This document shows, piece by piece, positions 54,398 through 64,000 of a stretch of DNA of 64,000 nucleotides. Location of the stretch: the NCBI GenBank assembly GCA_026770025.1, contig JAMXDE010000003.1, positions 3,658,001 through 3,722,000 of the forward strand. The letters run 5' to 3'. Position 1 is the first letter of the stretch. Every line of letters starts with the position of its first letter. The translations under genes and the position numbers were made by a program. The notes under the pieces were generated by a model that worked only from the letters and a program-made list of their open reading frames with translations, was not told where the DNA came from and did not search any database. The stretch is from Craspedostauros australis. Its lineage: Eukaryota; Bacillariophyta; Bacillariophyceae; Mastogloiales; Achnanthaceae.

Positions 54398-56425
54398 TGC
54401 ATCGATCAGATGGGGCTGGCTGCTCCGCTCTTCGATTGCCGCGTCCGAGATGGTTGGCGTGCTTGTACGTGAGCCTCTGCTCTCTCAGATCGATAAGATC
54501 AGCTCAGCTCAGCCCAGCGCAATGATTGAGATCAATGATTGAGATCGATTGAATTGAGCTCAGCTTTGGTGACGTGGTGTCGCTTCACGCTTCGTCGGGG
54601 TGTGCAAGAAGAGCTTCGTGTTGGTGCTTGTGATTGCGATCGCTTGCAGTACTCTCACGGACTGCTGCGTGTTCAGTGCTCAGTGCTGCGTGCTGCGTGC
54701 CTTGGATGATTGGCTCGGAGGAACAGCAGAGCAGAGTGGAGTATTGTCTGCGTCGGTTCGTCCCAATCCAGTCAGATCCAGAGCAGAGTCCGACCCTCTG
54801 TGGTTCCGAGCACAGGTTGGGCACAACGTTGGGCACAAGCTGAGCACGACGTTGCTCAATGCGCAATGCCCTCTGATAGCAGCAGAGGAGTGGAGCGGAT
54901 GGCTTTATGCTTGTTGCTTGTTGCTTGTTGCTTTGTGGTTTATGCTTTGTGTCTGTGATATTCCGCGTGATGCTGGGCGCGAATCCAGTTGTTCTCCCTT
55001 TGTTGATGTGTGGCGCGGGAAGGAGGACGAGGACGGCGATGTCGCTCTGTCGCTGCTCGGGGCCTCGCTTGTCTTGCTGGCTGGTCTGCTTGCTCTCCTT
55101 GCTTGCTCTCCTTGCTCCTTGTCTATCTTCGGGAATGCCGCCGCCTCCTGTTTGGAATTGATTGCAATGACTTGGTTGTCGGGATGGATGCAGCTATGGC
55201 GGTGCTGATACCTTCTCTGTCTGACGTTGGGGCTGAGGTCAGGGCTGGTGCTGCGACTAATCCTGCGACCCGTGTTGGTCTCTCTATCTCTCTCTCGCTC
55301 TCGCTCTCTGTTGTTGGTTTCGTTGGCGCCACTGCTGGACAGTAACCATACCAGGACGACCACGACCACAAGCACAAGAAGGCGCTGGTGCCATCGATGC
55401 GGGTGAGGCAACCACGCGGCGGTCTTTGTCGAGCTTTGCCACGAGGCTCCCTTCCCGCCATCATGTGGACAAGTGCGCGACTCACTCACACACACACAAA
55501 GACAAGTTCCTTCCTCGTTTTCCACTTTCTCTCACCCACCTCCACGGTTTCTGAACAATCGCTCGCAGCGTACTTCTATTTCTGCCCTTGTCTCGAGCTC
55601 CTGCGCGAGCTCGCGGTCCTCGTATTACGTCGCTGTTGGGCCTCATCAGCGCACGCAACACCCACCACACAGACAAACGCACGACTTGCGACAAAACCTC
55701 GCGCAATCTTTTGTCCCTTTCCCTTTTGGTCGGGAAGTCTTGGATTTGTCAGCGTGCTGATTTTGATACTTTGATAGGCTGTTTTCCATGACCTCGTCTG
55801 TCCTCCGCACGAACAAGAACTGTTTGTTGCCAACGAGTCATTGGCGTCACTGGTTGCGCGCGTGTCATTCCAAAGAAATCCTCTTGGGCCAAACCCCAAA
55901 CACACAACAACGGACGGAGTTTTGGCGACAAATTTGGTGATTCATCGAAGTCCACACGTTGCTTTCCATCTCTGTCTAGACAGACCGATAGAGAGGGAGG
56001 GAGAGAGTCCTACCACGAGTACTCTATACAAAGTGCAGAGAAGGATAGCGAGGTCCGACGTCACATGTGCAGAGTGGGCCAGAAGCCTTGTCGCTTGGCA
56101 ACATCCAAGGCTCTGGCCATAGAGAGCGAATGCACAGGGTCTGTCTCCAACTGCGCGCCATTCTCCTTGGCGGAGGTTGGTATGGCACAACTACGACTAG
56201 TTGGGAGGTGCACATACCAATACTCCTCGACACACTCCATAATGTACTCTGTGAGTACCTATTATACGTTGGTCCATCACATCGCATTGTAGCACAATAC
56301 ACCACCATGCTGCTTGATGTTGTTGACGACTGCATCCTCACACAAGCATATGGAATCATCGTTGTCCGACTACTCGTTTATCCTCTGATGTGCTCCGCGA
56401 CTACATACGTATAGTACGACCTACT
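54398..56425. other. intergenic spacer between the two giant genes
   Basis: 2.0 kb holding the promoter of the RTKS-repeat gene (left end) and the 3' flank of the armadillo gene (right end). An open frame at 54600-55208 has no ATG. A CTCTCTATCTCTCTCTCGCTC stretch lies near 55280, ACACACACA at 55489, and TACGACTA at 56192-56199. No gene is supported. Confidence 0.4.
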
Positions 56426-59400
56426 CTATGTAAAATTCATGGGATCCACCGCCAGCTGGTTGAAGGCGCCCCATGCCGCTTTTTGGACCTTTGGGATCTC
56501 GTTGTTGTGACCCAGCGATTTCATCAGCACCGTCACGCCGTCCAGGGCAAGGATCTTCGCCTGGCAGTTCTCCGATTGCGCCGCCATCACCCACAGAGCG
56601 TTGCAGGCCTCGCGTTGGAAATCCACCTCCTTCGGATGATCGCGCATGGCGTTGATGATCGTGGAAATGGCGCCCTCGGCCTCGCTCGAAAAGTCGGGGA
56701 ACTGGACCAGGATGTTGCGGAGGACCACGCACCCCGTTTCCAAAAGCGGGGCGCACTGGAAGTTGCTCCGCATGGCCTCCACCACGATGCTCACGCCCTG
56801 CGCATTCGCTATGGCCTCTGCGAGAGGGCCTTCGCTCACGTTCGACAGGACGCCGCATGCCTTCTCCAGAGTCCCCGTTCGGTCGGGGTGCATCACCAGG
56901 GCGCACGTCACGGCGTCGATGGCGCCGCTCGCCACCACGTCCTTCTTCCTGTCCATCGATTCGTCCACCAGACTCCACAGCGCGCCGCACGCAGTCTCCA
57001 GCAGCTCCCCGGACTCCATGTGGCCTTGCATCGCCTTCACGATGCATCTCACGCCCTGCTGGTCGACAATCTCGCCAGGTTGCTGTCTCGTTTTGTGCGC
57101 CAGGTACCACAGCGTTGAGCAGGCATTCAGCTGGACAGCGACGGAGCCTTCGTTCGCCTCCATCGCCTTGATCAGCAACCGGATGGACTTGTTCTGCAGC
57201 AGAACATCAGAGTCTTCCATCCGGCAGGCCAAATTGCGAAAGGCGATGCAGGCGGCAGCTTGCACCTTCTCGTCGGGGCTGGATCCCAAGGAACGAAGGA
57301 CCACATCGATGGCGCCGTTCTCAACGATGGATCGCTCGCACTCGGGGCTCAGGATGAGAGATGCGATCAGCGAGGAGCACATTTCCTGGATCGCGCCAGT
57401 TTCGCCGTGCTCTTCGCTGGCACGAGAGATTGACTGGATGACTTGCGGCATGGCCAGGATCTCCTTGGTCGCATCGTCCGCATCGATCGCAATGCACACG
57501 AGCGCCCGGATGGCCTCCTCCACAACCTGCGCGTCCCTGATGAATGCCTGCATGGCACGGATCACAGCTCCGACGCCACCCGCTTTCACGATGGCATCAC
57601 GAATCAACCTGCTGTTAGAGAGGTTTCCCAGCGCCGCGCAGGCTTCCAGATTCACTGTGGCGTCATTCCGATGGAACCGCATCCCATCCAGAATGAATTG
57701 AATCGCACCGACCTCCTGGATGGCAGATCTGTTCTGCTCGAGATGCGCCATGTTGCCAAGGAGGCCGAATATTGATTCGTAGAGCGCGCCGGCTTCTGGA
57801 TTTATATGATAGCTCTGGGCTGTGTCGACGATCTGATTTAGAATCGTGGACGACGTTGACAATGTCTTGCACAGCTCTTCGTTCGAACCCAGGCTCCAAC
57901 ACAGCTTGCACACCAGCTCCAGCGACGCCAGCTCGCCTTGCAGGGTCCTCATGGTGTTCACCATCACATCCAAGCTGGAGTGGCTGCCATTGTCCACCTT
58001 GGTTTCAAGCAAACGTCGCTTGTTTCCCTCTGCGTTGTTGGACAGCACACATTGGTTGTACAGTGCATGCACGCCGGCCTTCTGGATGACGATGGATTGT
58101 TGATGAGTGAACATGGCATCGGCGACCATGGAAACGGCGCCGGCCAAGGTCCCGTCAGTCACAGATCTATTTGCACCAGATGTGGCAGCCAAGCAGGATA
58201 GCACGCAGCATCCCGCCAGTTGGATCCCCACGTTGCCTTCGTGCGTCCTCATGCTGAACAGCAAGGCATCGCACGCCGATTCTGAGGCCTGCGTGGACAG
58301 AAAGTCGCCGGATGAAACAGAATTCGTCGAGGACACAACAGCGAGTAGCATGTTGGCTGCAGCTGCCTGGATGTTGGCATTGCCGATGTCCGACCACATC
58401 GCATTGACCAGAGTCTCGATGCCTTGGTATTCAGCAATCTTTCGTTTGGCATCATCTCCGAGCCTCCAAATGATCTGCGCCACCTTGGCGAAAGCCCTCT
58501 CACGGAGATACGGCTCGGCATCGGGCAAGTTTGCGCATTGCAAGATGGCAGGGATGTCGTCTGCTGTGTTCTGGTCCTGCGCATCAACATCGTCATCGTC
58601 ATCGTCATCGTCATCGCCATCGCCGCCACCACCTTTGATGTTGATCGACAGTGCCTGTTGTTTGTCCCCGTCCGATGGTACTTCTGCCAGTCGACGTGCC
58701 ATTTCTTTGACAGACTCATCGTTCATGTCTGGCAACATCGATATGGGAATTGCGCTTGCTGCATTGGCGGTTTCTGGTTCGGCCATGACGGCTGATGCGG
58801 ATGCTGCTGCGACTGCTGACATCACCGCTGTGGCAGGCAATGATGCATGTGGTTCACGTAGCTGCGCGGAGTGAAAAGGGGCATCTGCGACATCGCCATC
58901 GCCATGTACCATGCTGGGATCCACGAGAATAGTCTCATCTGGGAGACCTCGGAGGTTTGGATGCCTCAGTGGCGGCGCAGTCGAAGTCGAATACATCGAC
59001 ACGTGTGATGCTTTCTTGCCATAATCCTGTGGGGGATGCTTCATGTGCACTTGCATCTGCATTTGCGATAGCTGTTCACGATCGTATGCCTTGGGCTTGC
59101 CACCACCGCTGTTTGTGCTTTTCGATTGTCCATTCGTGCTTCCAACGACGTCGTGGCCATGTTGGCTGTGGATGCCGTCCTCTCCATTGTCTTGAAACTG
59201 CGCATGGGAAAGGGCAGCTTGTTGATACGCTGCGGCTTCTCCTGCGCTCATCTCCTGCTGATACATGCCATCATGATGCTGATGATGATGATGATGATGA
59301 CCGTCGTCCACTATGGGACCAGAATGCTGGTGAGGAATGAGAGGCCGACGGCCAGCTTGCGGAGGAATTCCATGACCGTTATCTTGCATCGGCGGAGGAT

Positions 59401-61573
59401 GGTTGCCGATCACAGATGAGTGTGGCAAGGTGTTCGTCCATTGGTCTCTTGGTGGAGAACCATCGGTATGCGACGCAGTGTAACCGTTGGATTGGCTCAT
59501 AGCAAGACGCGGCGGTACGATGAGGGCTGGATCCTTGCCACCCGCACCGTACGTGCTCGATTTTGAGTGGGTGAGTCGTGTTGCCATCCCCAACTCGCCT
59601 GAGTGGCCTGAATTCGGACCGAGCTGGTAGGAGCCAGGCCTCTGGGACGTTCGATGTTGCGGGGACGACATCCCCGCGGCTTGCATTCCGTAAGTGCCGG
59701 AAGATGAGGGCATGGGATTGGTTGGTAGCATCCCAGCGCCACCGCCAGCGCCACCCTCACCGTGGCCACCCATTGCGAGATGATGCAGAGGTATTTCCTG
59801 CGCCTCCTCTTGCTCTTCATCGTCGTTGGCTCCGAATGGATCTGAATTCTGGATCATCACAGGGTTGATTGCGGACATTCGACCAATCAGCTGGGATGGG
59901 GTTGCCATGAAGAGCGGCGGTCGTGCATTGACAGGCGACGAAGGTGGGAGCTTGGGGGAGCGCGGTCGCGCCGATGATCTCACTCCTCCAGCCACTGACT
60001 GCCTTTGCATTGCACCGTACTGAGCACCACCAGCCGATGCTCCCTTTGGATCGAAGAGGATCTCGCCGCTCCCGTCGAAGACGATTTCTGCAGATGCATT
60101 CCGAGGTGGCCGTGATGCGGAGCCGCCGCCACGCTGACCCGGCGGGTGCCTCTTTGAGGATTTCGTTGCATTGGACTGCAACAACGAGTCCATTGTGGTG
60201 CCGGGGGGTAGCAAGTCATTATGTTTATTCCAACCGTAGCCAGAGTCAGCAACGGGATATCCGTCTGCATCGAGCCCTGCCACAGGTCCGAAGGGCCCTC
60301 CCCCACCTCCGCGCCCACTTCCGTATCCTCTGCCGCCGCCCTCCTTGATTTGCGGCATTTGTGGCTCGAAATACTCATTTCCACCACGTCCTCCGCCAGC
60401 GATACCACCGCCGCCGCCCATGGCGCGTCTATCGTAGTATGCGGCACCAGATGCAGCAACGCCGGCAGCACCATCCGGTGTGTGGCGCGCTACAGGCCTC
60501 GTCGCGCCGGGCAGCACACCATAGTCTGGGCGCGAACCCTCGTACATATCATCTGCGCCCGGGCGGCGGCCGCCGGTGAGTGGCGGAGCGCCCGCATCCT
60601 CCTCATCGCTGTCAACATGCAGCATGGGGTTGTGCGCTGGCTTCGCGTGCATGCCGTGATGATGGGCGCGACCGCGAGGATCGTCGTCTACTTCCTCGTA
60701 CGCCGTCGTTCCGTTCCAATTGCGCGCGCCTTGGATCAGCCTCATGTCCATGGTGATGCCGCTGACAACGCTGAGACCATCGTCATCGTCGCAGCCCAAG
60801 TCAAGCGTGCGCGGGATGACCATGTTGGACGACGGAGATGTGAGCATCTGCCCTTGCTGTTGCTGACGATTGGAATGCATGGGTGGGACCTGGCTGTATA
60901 CTTGCGGATATGCAGGATGCGGGCTCATTCCTTGCTGGAGATTCATGGGAGGCATTTGGTTTTGCATCGTGTGAGGCCTGGATTGGTGAAGAGTCGTTGG
61001 CATGCCGCTCGATGACTGCTGCTGTTGCTGCATGCGGTTCGGATGTGGTGGCATTTGATTCGCGAGTTGCTGTTGCTGTGATGAACGCATGGTGGGAGTT
61101 TCATTGCTGGCATGCGTCTTTCTGCCCATCGACGACCTCCGCGAGTTGCGATTCGTGGATCCTCTGGCCGATGATCCACCTTGGTAGCCTTCGATTGGGT
61201 TGCACTGCAAACACTGACCACGGTACACGTATCCTTCGATGGTGAGCTCTGTCTTCTTGCCGAAGAGACCGATCTTGTGGGTCCTCATCCCGCACGTTGC
61301 GCACTCGCCCTTTCTGCTCTTTTTGGAGATCGCAGAAGTCCGGCGGTTGCCACCTCCGCCTCCTCCTGTGGACCCCGCAGTCGCAGAAGCAGCGGTAGGA
61401 CCCGCACCATTCATGCTTCCACCCGCAGTGACAGGTGCCTCTGGCACCATGTCGTTGGCGGCGATCATCAAGGATCTCCCCTTGCTCCCACTCGGTTTTG
61501 GCGAAACGCGGGCGCTTCCGTTCGTCGCAGATCCTTGGTTGGACGCAGCTTTCGGTCCTCCGGAATGGTTCAT
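56426..61573 (-). CDS. armadillo-repeat protein with N-terminal CxxC motif
   Basis: 1715 aa in a single frame, ATG at 61573 (MNHSGGPKAA). Near the N-terminus is C91-A-T-C94-GMRTHKIG ... C121-L-Q-C124, a four-Cys motif of the type that precedes diverse domains in diatom proteins and probably binds zinc. Residues 130-960 are low-complexity (Gly, Gln, Pro, His, Met). An acidic run GDGDDDDDDDDD lies at about 985, matching the ATC repeat near 58585. From about 1005 to the end run roughly 14 armadillo-type repeats of about 42 residues, e.g. NLEACAALGNLSNSR, AAACIAFRNLAC, QLNACSTLWYLA, LETACGALWSLVDE. ARM solenoids bind partner proteins; closest in style are vacuolar or ciliary ARM scaffolds, but the partner is unknown. 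Confidence 0.9.
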   Translation of the reverse strand: MNHSGGPKAASNQGSATNGSARVSPKPSGSKGRSLMIAANDMVPEAPVTAGGSMNGAGPTAASATAGSTGGGGGGNRRTSAISKKSRKGECATCGMRTHKIGLFGKKTELTIEGYVYRGQCLQCNPIEGYQGGSSARGSTNRNSRRSSMGRKTHASNETPTMRSSQQQQLANQMPPHPNRMQQQQQSSSGMPTTLHQSRPHTMQNQMPPMNLQQGMSPHPAYPQVYSQVPPMHSNRQQQQGQMLTSPSSNMVIPRTLDLGCDDDDGLSVVSGITMDMRLIQGARNWNGTTAYEEVDDDPRGRAHHHGMHAKPAHNPMLHVDSDEEDAGAPPLTGGRRPGADDMYEGSRPDYGVLPGATRPVARHTPDGAAGVAASGAAYYDRRAMGGGGGIAGGGRGGNEYFEPQMPQIKEGGGRGYGSGRGGGGGPFGPVAGLDADGYPVADSGYGWNKHNDLLPPGTTMDSLLQSNATKSSKRHPPGQRGGGSASRPPRNASAEIVFDGSGEILFDPKGASAGGAQYGAMQRQSVAGGVRSSARPRSPKLPPSSPVNARPPLFMATPSQLIGRMSAINPVMIQNSDPFGANDDEEQEEAQEIPLHHLAMGGHGEGGAGGGAGMLPTNPMPSSSGTYGMQAAGMSSPQHRTSQRPGSYQLGPNSGHSGELGMATRLTHSKSSTYGAGGKDPALIVPPRLAMSQSNGYTASHTDGSPPRDQWTNTLPHSSVIGNHPPPMQDNGHGIPPQAGRRPLIPHQHSGPIVDDGHHHHHHQHHDGMYQQEMSAGEAAAYQQAALSHAQFQDNGEDGIHSQHGHDVVGSTNGQSKSTNSGGGKPKAYDREQLSQMQMQVHMKHPPQDYGKKASHVSMYSTSTAPPLRHPNLRGLPDETILVDPSMVHGDGDVADAPFHSAQLREPHASLPATAVMSAVAAASASAVMAEPETANAASAIPISMLPDMNDESVKEMARRLAEVPSDGDKQQALSINIKGGGGDGDDDDDDDDDVDAQDQNTADDIPAILQCANLPDAEPYLRERAFAKVAQIIWRLGDDAKRKIAEYQGIETLVNAMWSDIGNANIQAAAANMLLAVVSSTNSVSSGDFLSTQASESACDALLFSMRTHEGNVGIQLAGCCVLSCLAATSGANRSVTDGTLAGAVSMVADAMFTHQQSIVIQKAGVHALYNQCVLSNNAEGNKRRLLETKVDNGSHSSLDVMVNTMRTLQGELASLELVCKLCWSLGSNEELCKTLSTSSTILNQIVDTAQSYHINPEAGALYESIFGLLGNMAHLEQNRSAIQEVGAIQFILDGMRFHRNDATVNLEACAALGNLSNSRLIRDAIVKAGGVGAVIRAMQAFIRDAQVVEEAIRALVCIAIDADDATKEILAMPQVIQSISRASEEHGETGAIQEMCSSLIASLILSPECERSIVENGAIDVVLRSLGSSPDEKVQAAACIAFRNLACRMEDSDVLLQNKSIRLLIKAMEANEGSVAVQLNACSTLWYLAHKTRQQPGEIVDQQGVRCIVKAMQGHMESGELLETACGALWSLVDESMDRKKDVVASGAIDAVTCALVMHPDRTGTLEKACGVLSNVSEGPLAEAIANAQGVSIVVEAMRSNFQCAPLLETGCVVLRNILVQFPDFSSEAEGAISTIINAMRDHPKEVDFQREACNALWVMAAQSENCQAKILALDGVTVLMKSLGHNNEIPKVQKAAWGAFNQLAVDPMNFT

Positions 61574-64000
61574 CCTGCTCCTGCTCCTGCTCCTGGTTAC
61601 GCGTACGCAAAGTATTGATTGCGCCCTTTATTTGCGGTATCCCGGCTTTGTCAATCCTGAATGCAGGAGCAGCGTAGTATGCGCTTGGATGATTGCGTGC
61701 TTGCTGTATTGCTCTGTCGTGTGCTCTGTCGCACTCGTATGGGGCTCTCCTGTGATCTGTCCTGAACCAATTGATCGTAGTCAGCCGTCGAGGTGAGCGA
61801 AGGAGAGCCTGTGGCAAAGGCACTTCGTCTTCGTCTTCGTCCTTGCCAGCAAGACACACTCCGTTTCTCGATGTGTGCATACTTCACAGGTGCGGATGCA
61901 TCCGCACAGGAAGACCATCATGCGCCCAACCAAGACCCAAACTCAGCGCCACAATCACGACAAGGACCCAAACAGCCCACCAAGGAGGACGCACAACAGT
62001 TGCGATATTAGACATTTTATCGGACATTATGCCGCATTGTTCGATTTTGGATTCACTTTGATCGTACTTTGGTTAGCAGTTGGGCGCATGTCGGACATCG
62101 TGTATTTCGGCGTCATCCAATGTTGGTCCTACATCATGTCCGTTAGTACGTTCGATGAATATCTGTTCGAGAGGAGATCCTTGGTTTCGAACTGCTGACC
62201 AAAGTAGGATGTGTTTCATGATTTCCGCCACAACATCAACAGCACCATCATCATCCGATGCGTTGATTGATAGGAGTTCTCTGTGTGGCCAACTGTACTA
62301 TGTCTGAGGGAACTCACATTGCCACCGCACCAATGATTGCGTAGAATGATGTTGTACCAGAATCAATCCAACACAAGCAAGTAAAGTGAAACACAAAACG
62401 TCATACAATCGGACCGTGGTTTTGCCGGACCAAAAATGTCTTGACACAACATAGAGGAAATGTCAAGTCAAACCGTACCCGAACAATGCTTGTATGATGT
62501 TTGAGTGAACCACACAACAGCCATTGCATCAGTGGTTGGGGGAATGTCACTGTGACTGTCATGTCACTATCATCTGCGGAAGCGCAGTTGTCCATGTAAA
62601 CAGGCAACAACGACACCTGCGAGCGGAACATCTTGTGCGACCGAGAACTGCAAAGCACACAAAAGTGGTTGCGAAGGAACCAGCCTGCTGTCGTGTTCAT
62701 CGCTGTGTCTCGTGAGATGACTGCGCTTCACCAGAATACTATTAATCGTGTCTAGAGTACAGCATTGTTGGAGAGAGGAGTGTTGCTCGTGGTCGTTCGC
62801 AGTCGTGCTGCAAATGTAGTTGCCTGGTGATACATCTGTCTGGAAATCGATGTTGCTTGTGATGTCGTGGATGATAGATGTTGCACGAATCCCATTTCTG
62901 GTGTTGGTTTGATAGCGCCCAGTACACAGACACGTGCGCAGTTCCGCTCTTGTTGGGCTGCCTCCGTTCCGCGCCCAAATGACCTGCGCAAACAGGGGTC
63001 GCCCACCACTGCTGACCTATGACTATTGATAGAAAACAAAAAACTAAATGGTCGTAAAGATAAAGCACTTTTACTTCTGTTGGTTTGCCATGACTGCCAT
63101 CGAATATCAAACCGCAAGAGAATGCCAGTTTCTGCTCGACCTTGTGAGTGGCGAATCCTCCGCTGCAGTGATGGCGAGATGTGGATGGTTAACTGTTGTG
63201 CTTCTTTGGTGAGCAACAGAACGGACATGTGTCATGCAAGGGCAGCTCGTTTGTTGGCACGAGGATGATGAACATCGTTGCTTCGTTGATGTTGTGTATG
63301 CAGGCATGTTTCCGCACAAGACAGACACAAGTGCGTTGTTGTGGCAAACAGTCACGTCGCTATGAGGTCCAGTCGACGTCGTACGACGTTGGTCGGACCA
63401 GCATGCACAGCAAGCCAACATACATCCGACGTCAGTATGCAATCAGCCGACAAACATCATACATTGGTATGATGTATGTCTGACATGTGAATGACGTAAT
63501 TGACATTTTTGCTAGAAGTAAGGCTAATCACGCAAATTTAGACACCCTCTGTAGAGATAACTATAATATTAATGGCACCAAAAGCGCCATTACGTGATAG
63601 GAGAGGCCTTCTTTGGTTATTCTATGTGTCTAGTTGCAAACGAATCATACTCAGTGACTGCAGAGGGGGGTGGCAAGTTGAGCCTTCGAAACGTGGAAAA
63701 AACCTGTCACCGCAAAGTCATACATTGCGGTAACATTGGTCAAACATTGATCGGATGTCAGATGACGTAGGTTGGTTGTTGAGATGACATGATCCGACGG
63801 AGGTACGACTTTGGTCGGATGTTGCAACGACATCGTCTTCCCCACGCAGTGTGTTGGAAAGGCGCAGCACACCAACATCACACACACATCCAAGAAACAC
63901 GAAGCAGCAGACAGCCATTCTCCAACAACGCGTGCATGAACGTGACACCGGCTCGATGGTAACGGACAGAAGTGGTGGTCGCTGTACAAACTGGTGTCGG
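61574..64000. other. terminal stretch without a recognisable gene
   Basis: 2.4 kb from the armadillo ATG to the window edge. The left 200 bp should hold that gene's promoter. A 17-bp word, GTACGACxTTGGTCGGA, occurs at 63381-63397 and 63803-63819. TAATGGC/GCCATTA form a 7-bp inverted repeat at 63570-63592. No coding frame looks real; a gene may begin beyond the edge. Confidence 0.4.
63381..63819. repeat. pair of near-identical 17-bp direct repeats
   Basis: GTACGAC(G/T)TTGGTCGGA is found at 63381-63397 and 63803-63819 with one difference. Between them lie related words, ATCCGACGTCAG near 63424 and ATCGGATGTCAG near 63751. They may be remnants of a short interspersed element or recurring protein sites. 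Confidence 0.5.

Noticed and set aside
54600-55208. 202-codon plus-strand frame with hydrophobic stretches resembling membrane spans
   Set aside because: It begins at GTG with no suitable ATG, and the hydrophobicity comes from a T/G-rich repeat (GCTTGTTGCTTGTTGC).
56646-57701. 351-codon plus-strand frame opposite the armadillo repeats
   Set aside because: A shadow of the repeat region; composition is Ser/Ala/Arg-rich with no domain.
62491-63463. 13-bp inverted pair TGTATGATGTTTG / CAAACATCATACA
   Set aside because: Pairs of this length are expected by chance in 64 kb, and the flanks do not match.

Overview
The window reads as nuclear DNA of a photosynthetic stramenopile, almost certainly a diatom. 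The evidence is indirect but consistent. Two nuclear-encoded proteins (a DNA gyrase B and a TspO-like membrane protein) begin with a signal peptide that ends at an Ala|Phe junction (ADA|F and TDA|F), the ASAFAP-type signature of import into a secondary red-algal plastid. One protein carries the DUF6824 domain (DVLLGRGRPF, GGRFLKR), which is characteristic of diatoms. Another carries the uncharacterised RGLE-type domain that is expanded in diatoms. Genes are mostly single-exon; one intron (GT-AG, 281 bp) could be placed. Proteins are rich in Q, S/T and D/E low-complexity tracts. Several genes have an open frame extending upstream of the first ATG, so I start them at the first credible ATG.

Layout. 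From 0 to 8.4 kb there is a hypothetical RNI/LRR-like protein (-), divergent from the ribosome-rescue GTPase HBS1 (+), then a JMJD6-type JmjC oxygenase (+) and a weaker hypothetical gene (-). A spacer of about 3.9 kb leads to a polyglutamine protein with the RGLE domain (12.3-14.8 kb, +). A plastid-type TspO/MBR-like protein (-) and a CRAL-TRIO/SEC14 + DUF6824 fusion (-) follow at 15.2-18.6 kb. A 3.4 kb spacer precedes an MPDU1-like PQ-loop membrane protein (22.0-23.0 kb, +). From 23 to 35.8 kb is a gene-poor stretch holding only a helical-repeat protein (28.0-29.2 kb, -). Organellar gyrase B (-) and an unrecognised basic protein (-) fill 35.8-42.2 kb. Sphingolipid delta-4 desaturase (+) and a Cys-motif protein (+) follow at 44-47 kb. 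Two giant genes on the minus strand close the window: a 2275-aa RTKS-repeat protein (47.6-54.4 kb) and a 1715-aa armadillo-repeat protein (56.4-61.6 kb).

The genes do not form one pathway, as expected for a diatom nuclear locus. They cover translation quality control (HBS1), chromatin/RNA hydroxylation (JMJD6), plastid or mitochondrial DNA topology (gyrase B), lipid biology (DEGS, SEC14-like, TspO-like, MPDU1-like) and several diatom-type proteins of unknown role. I saw no transposase, reverse transcriptase, rRNA, convincing tRNA or CRISPR array.

The most interesting signals are: four PPxGW motifs (GYF-domain ligand type) in the N-terminal arm of HBS1; a C-terminal array of about 18 basophilic phospho-type RTKS motifs with three copies of an RNAxxR...MLxAM module; the SEC14-DUF6824 fusion; a dispersed 8-bp motif TACGA(G/C)TA found only between genes; a dense cluster of E2F-like and MYB-like sites in the spacer before the desaturase; and three arrays of a 10-bp unit TTGGTAACCA in opposite orientations.
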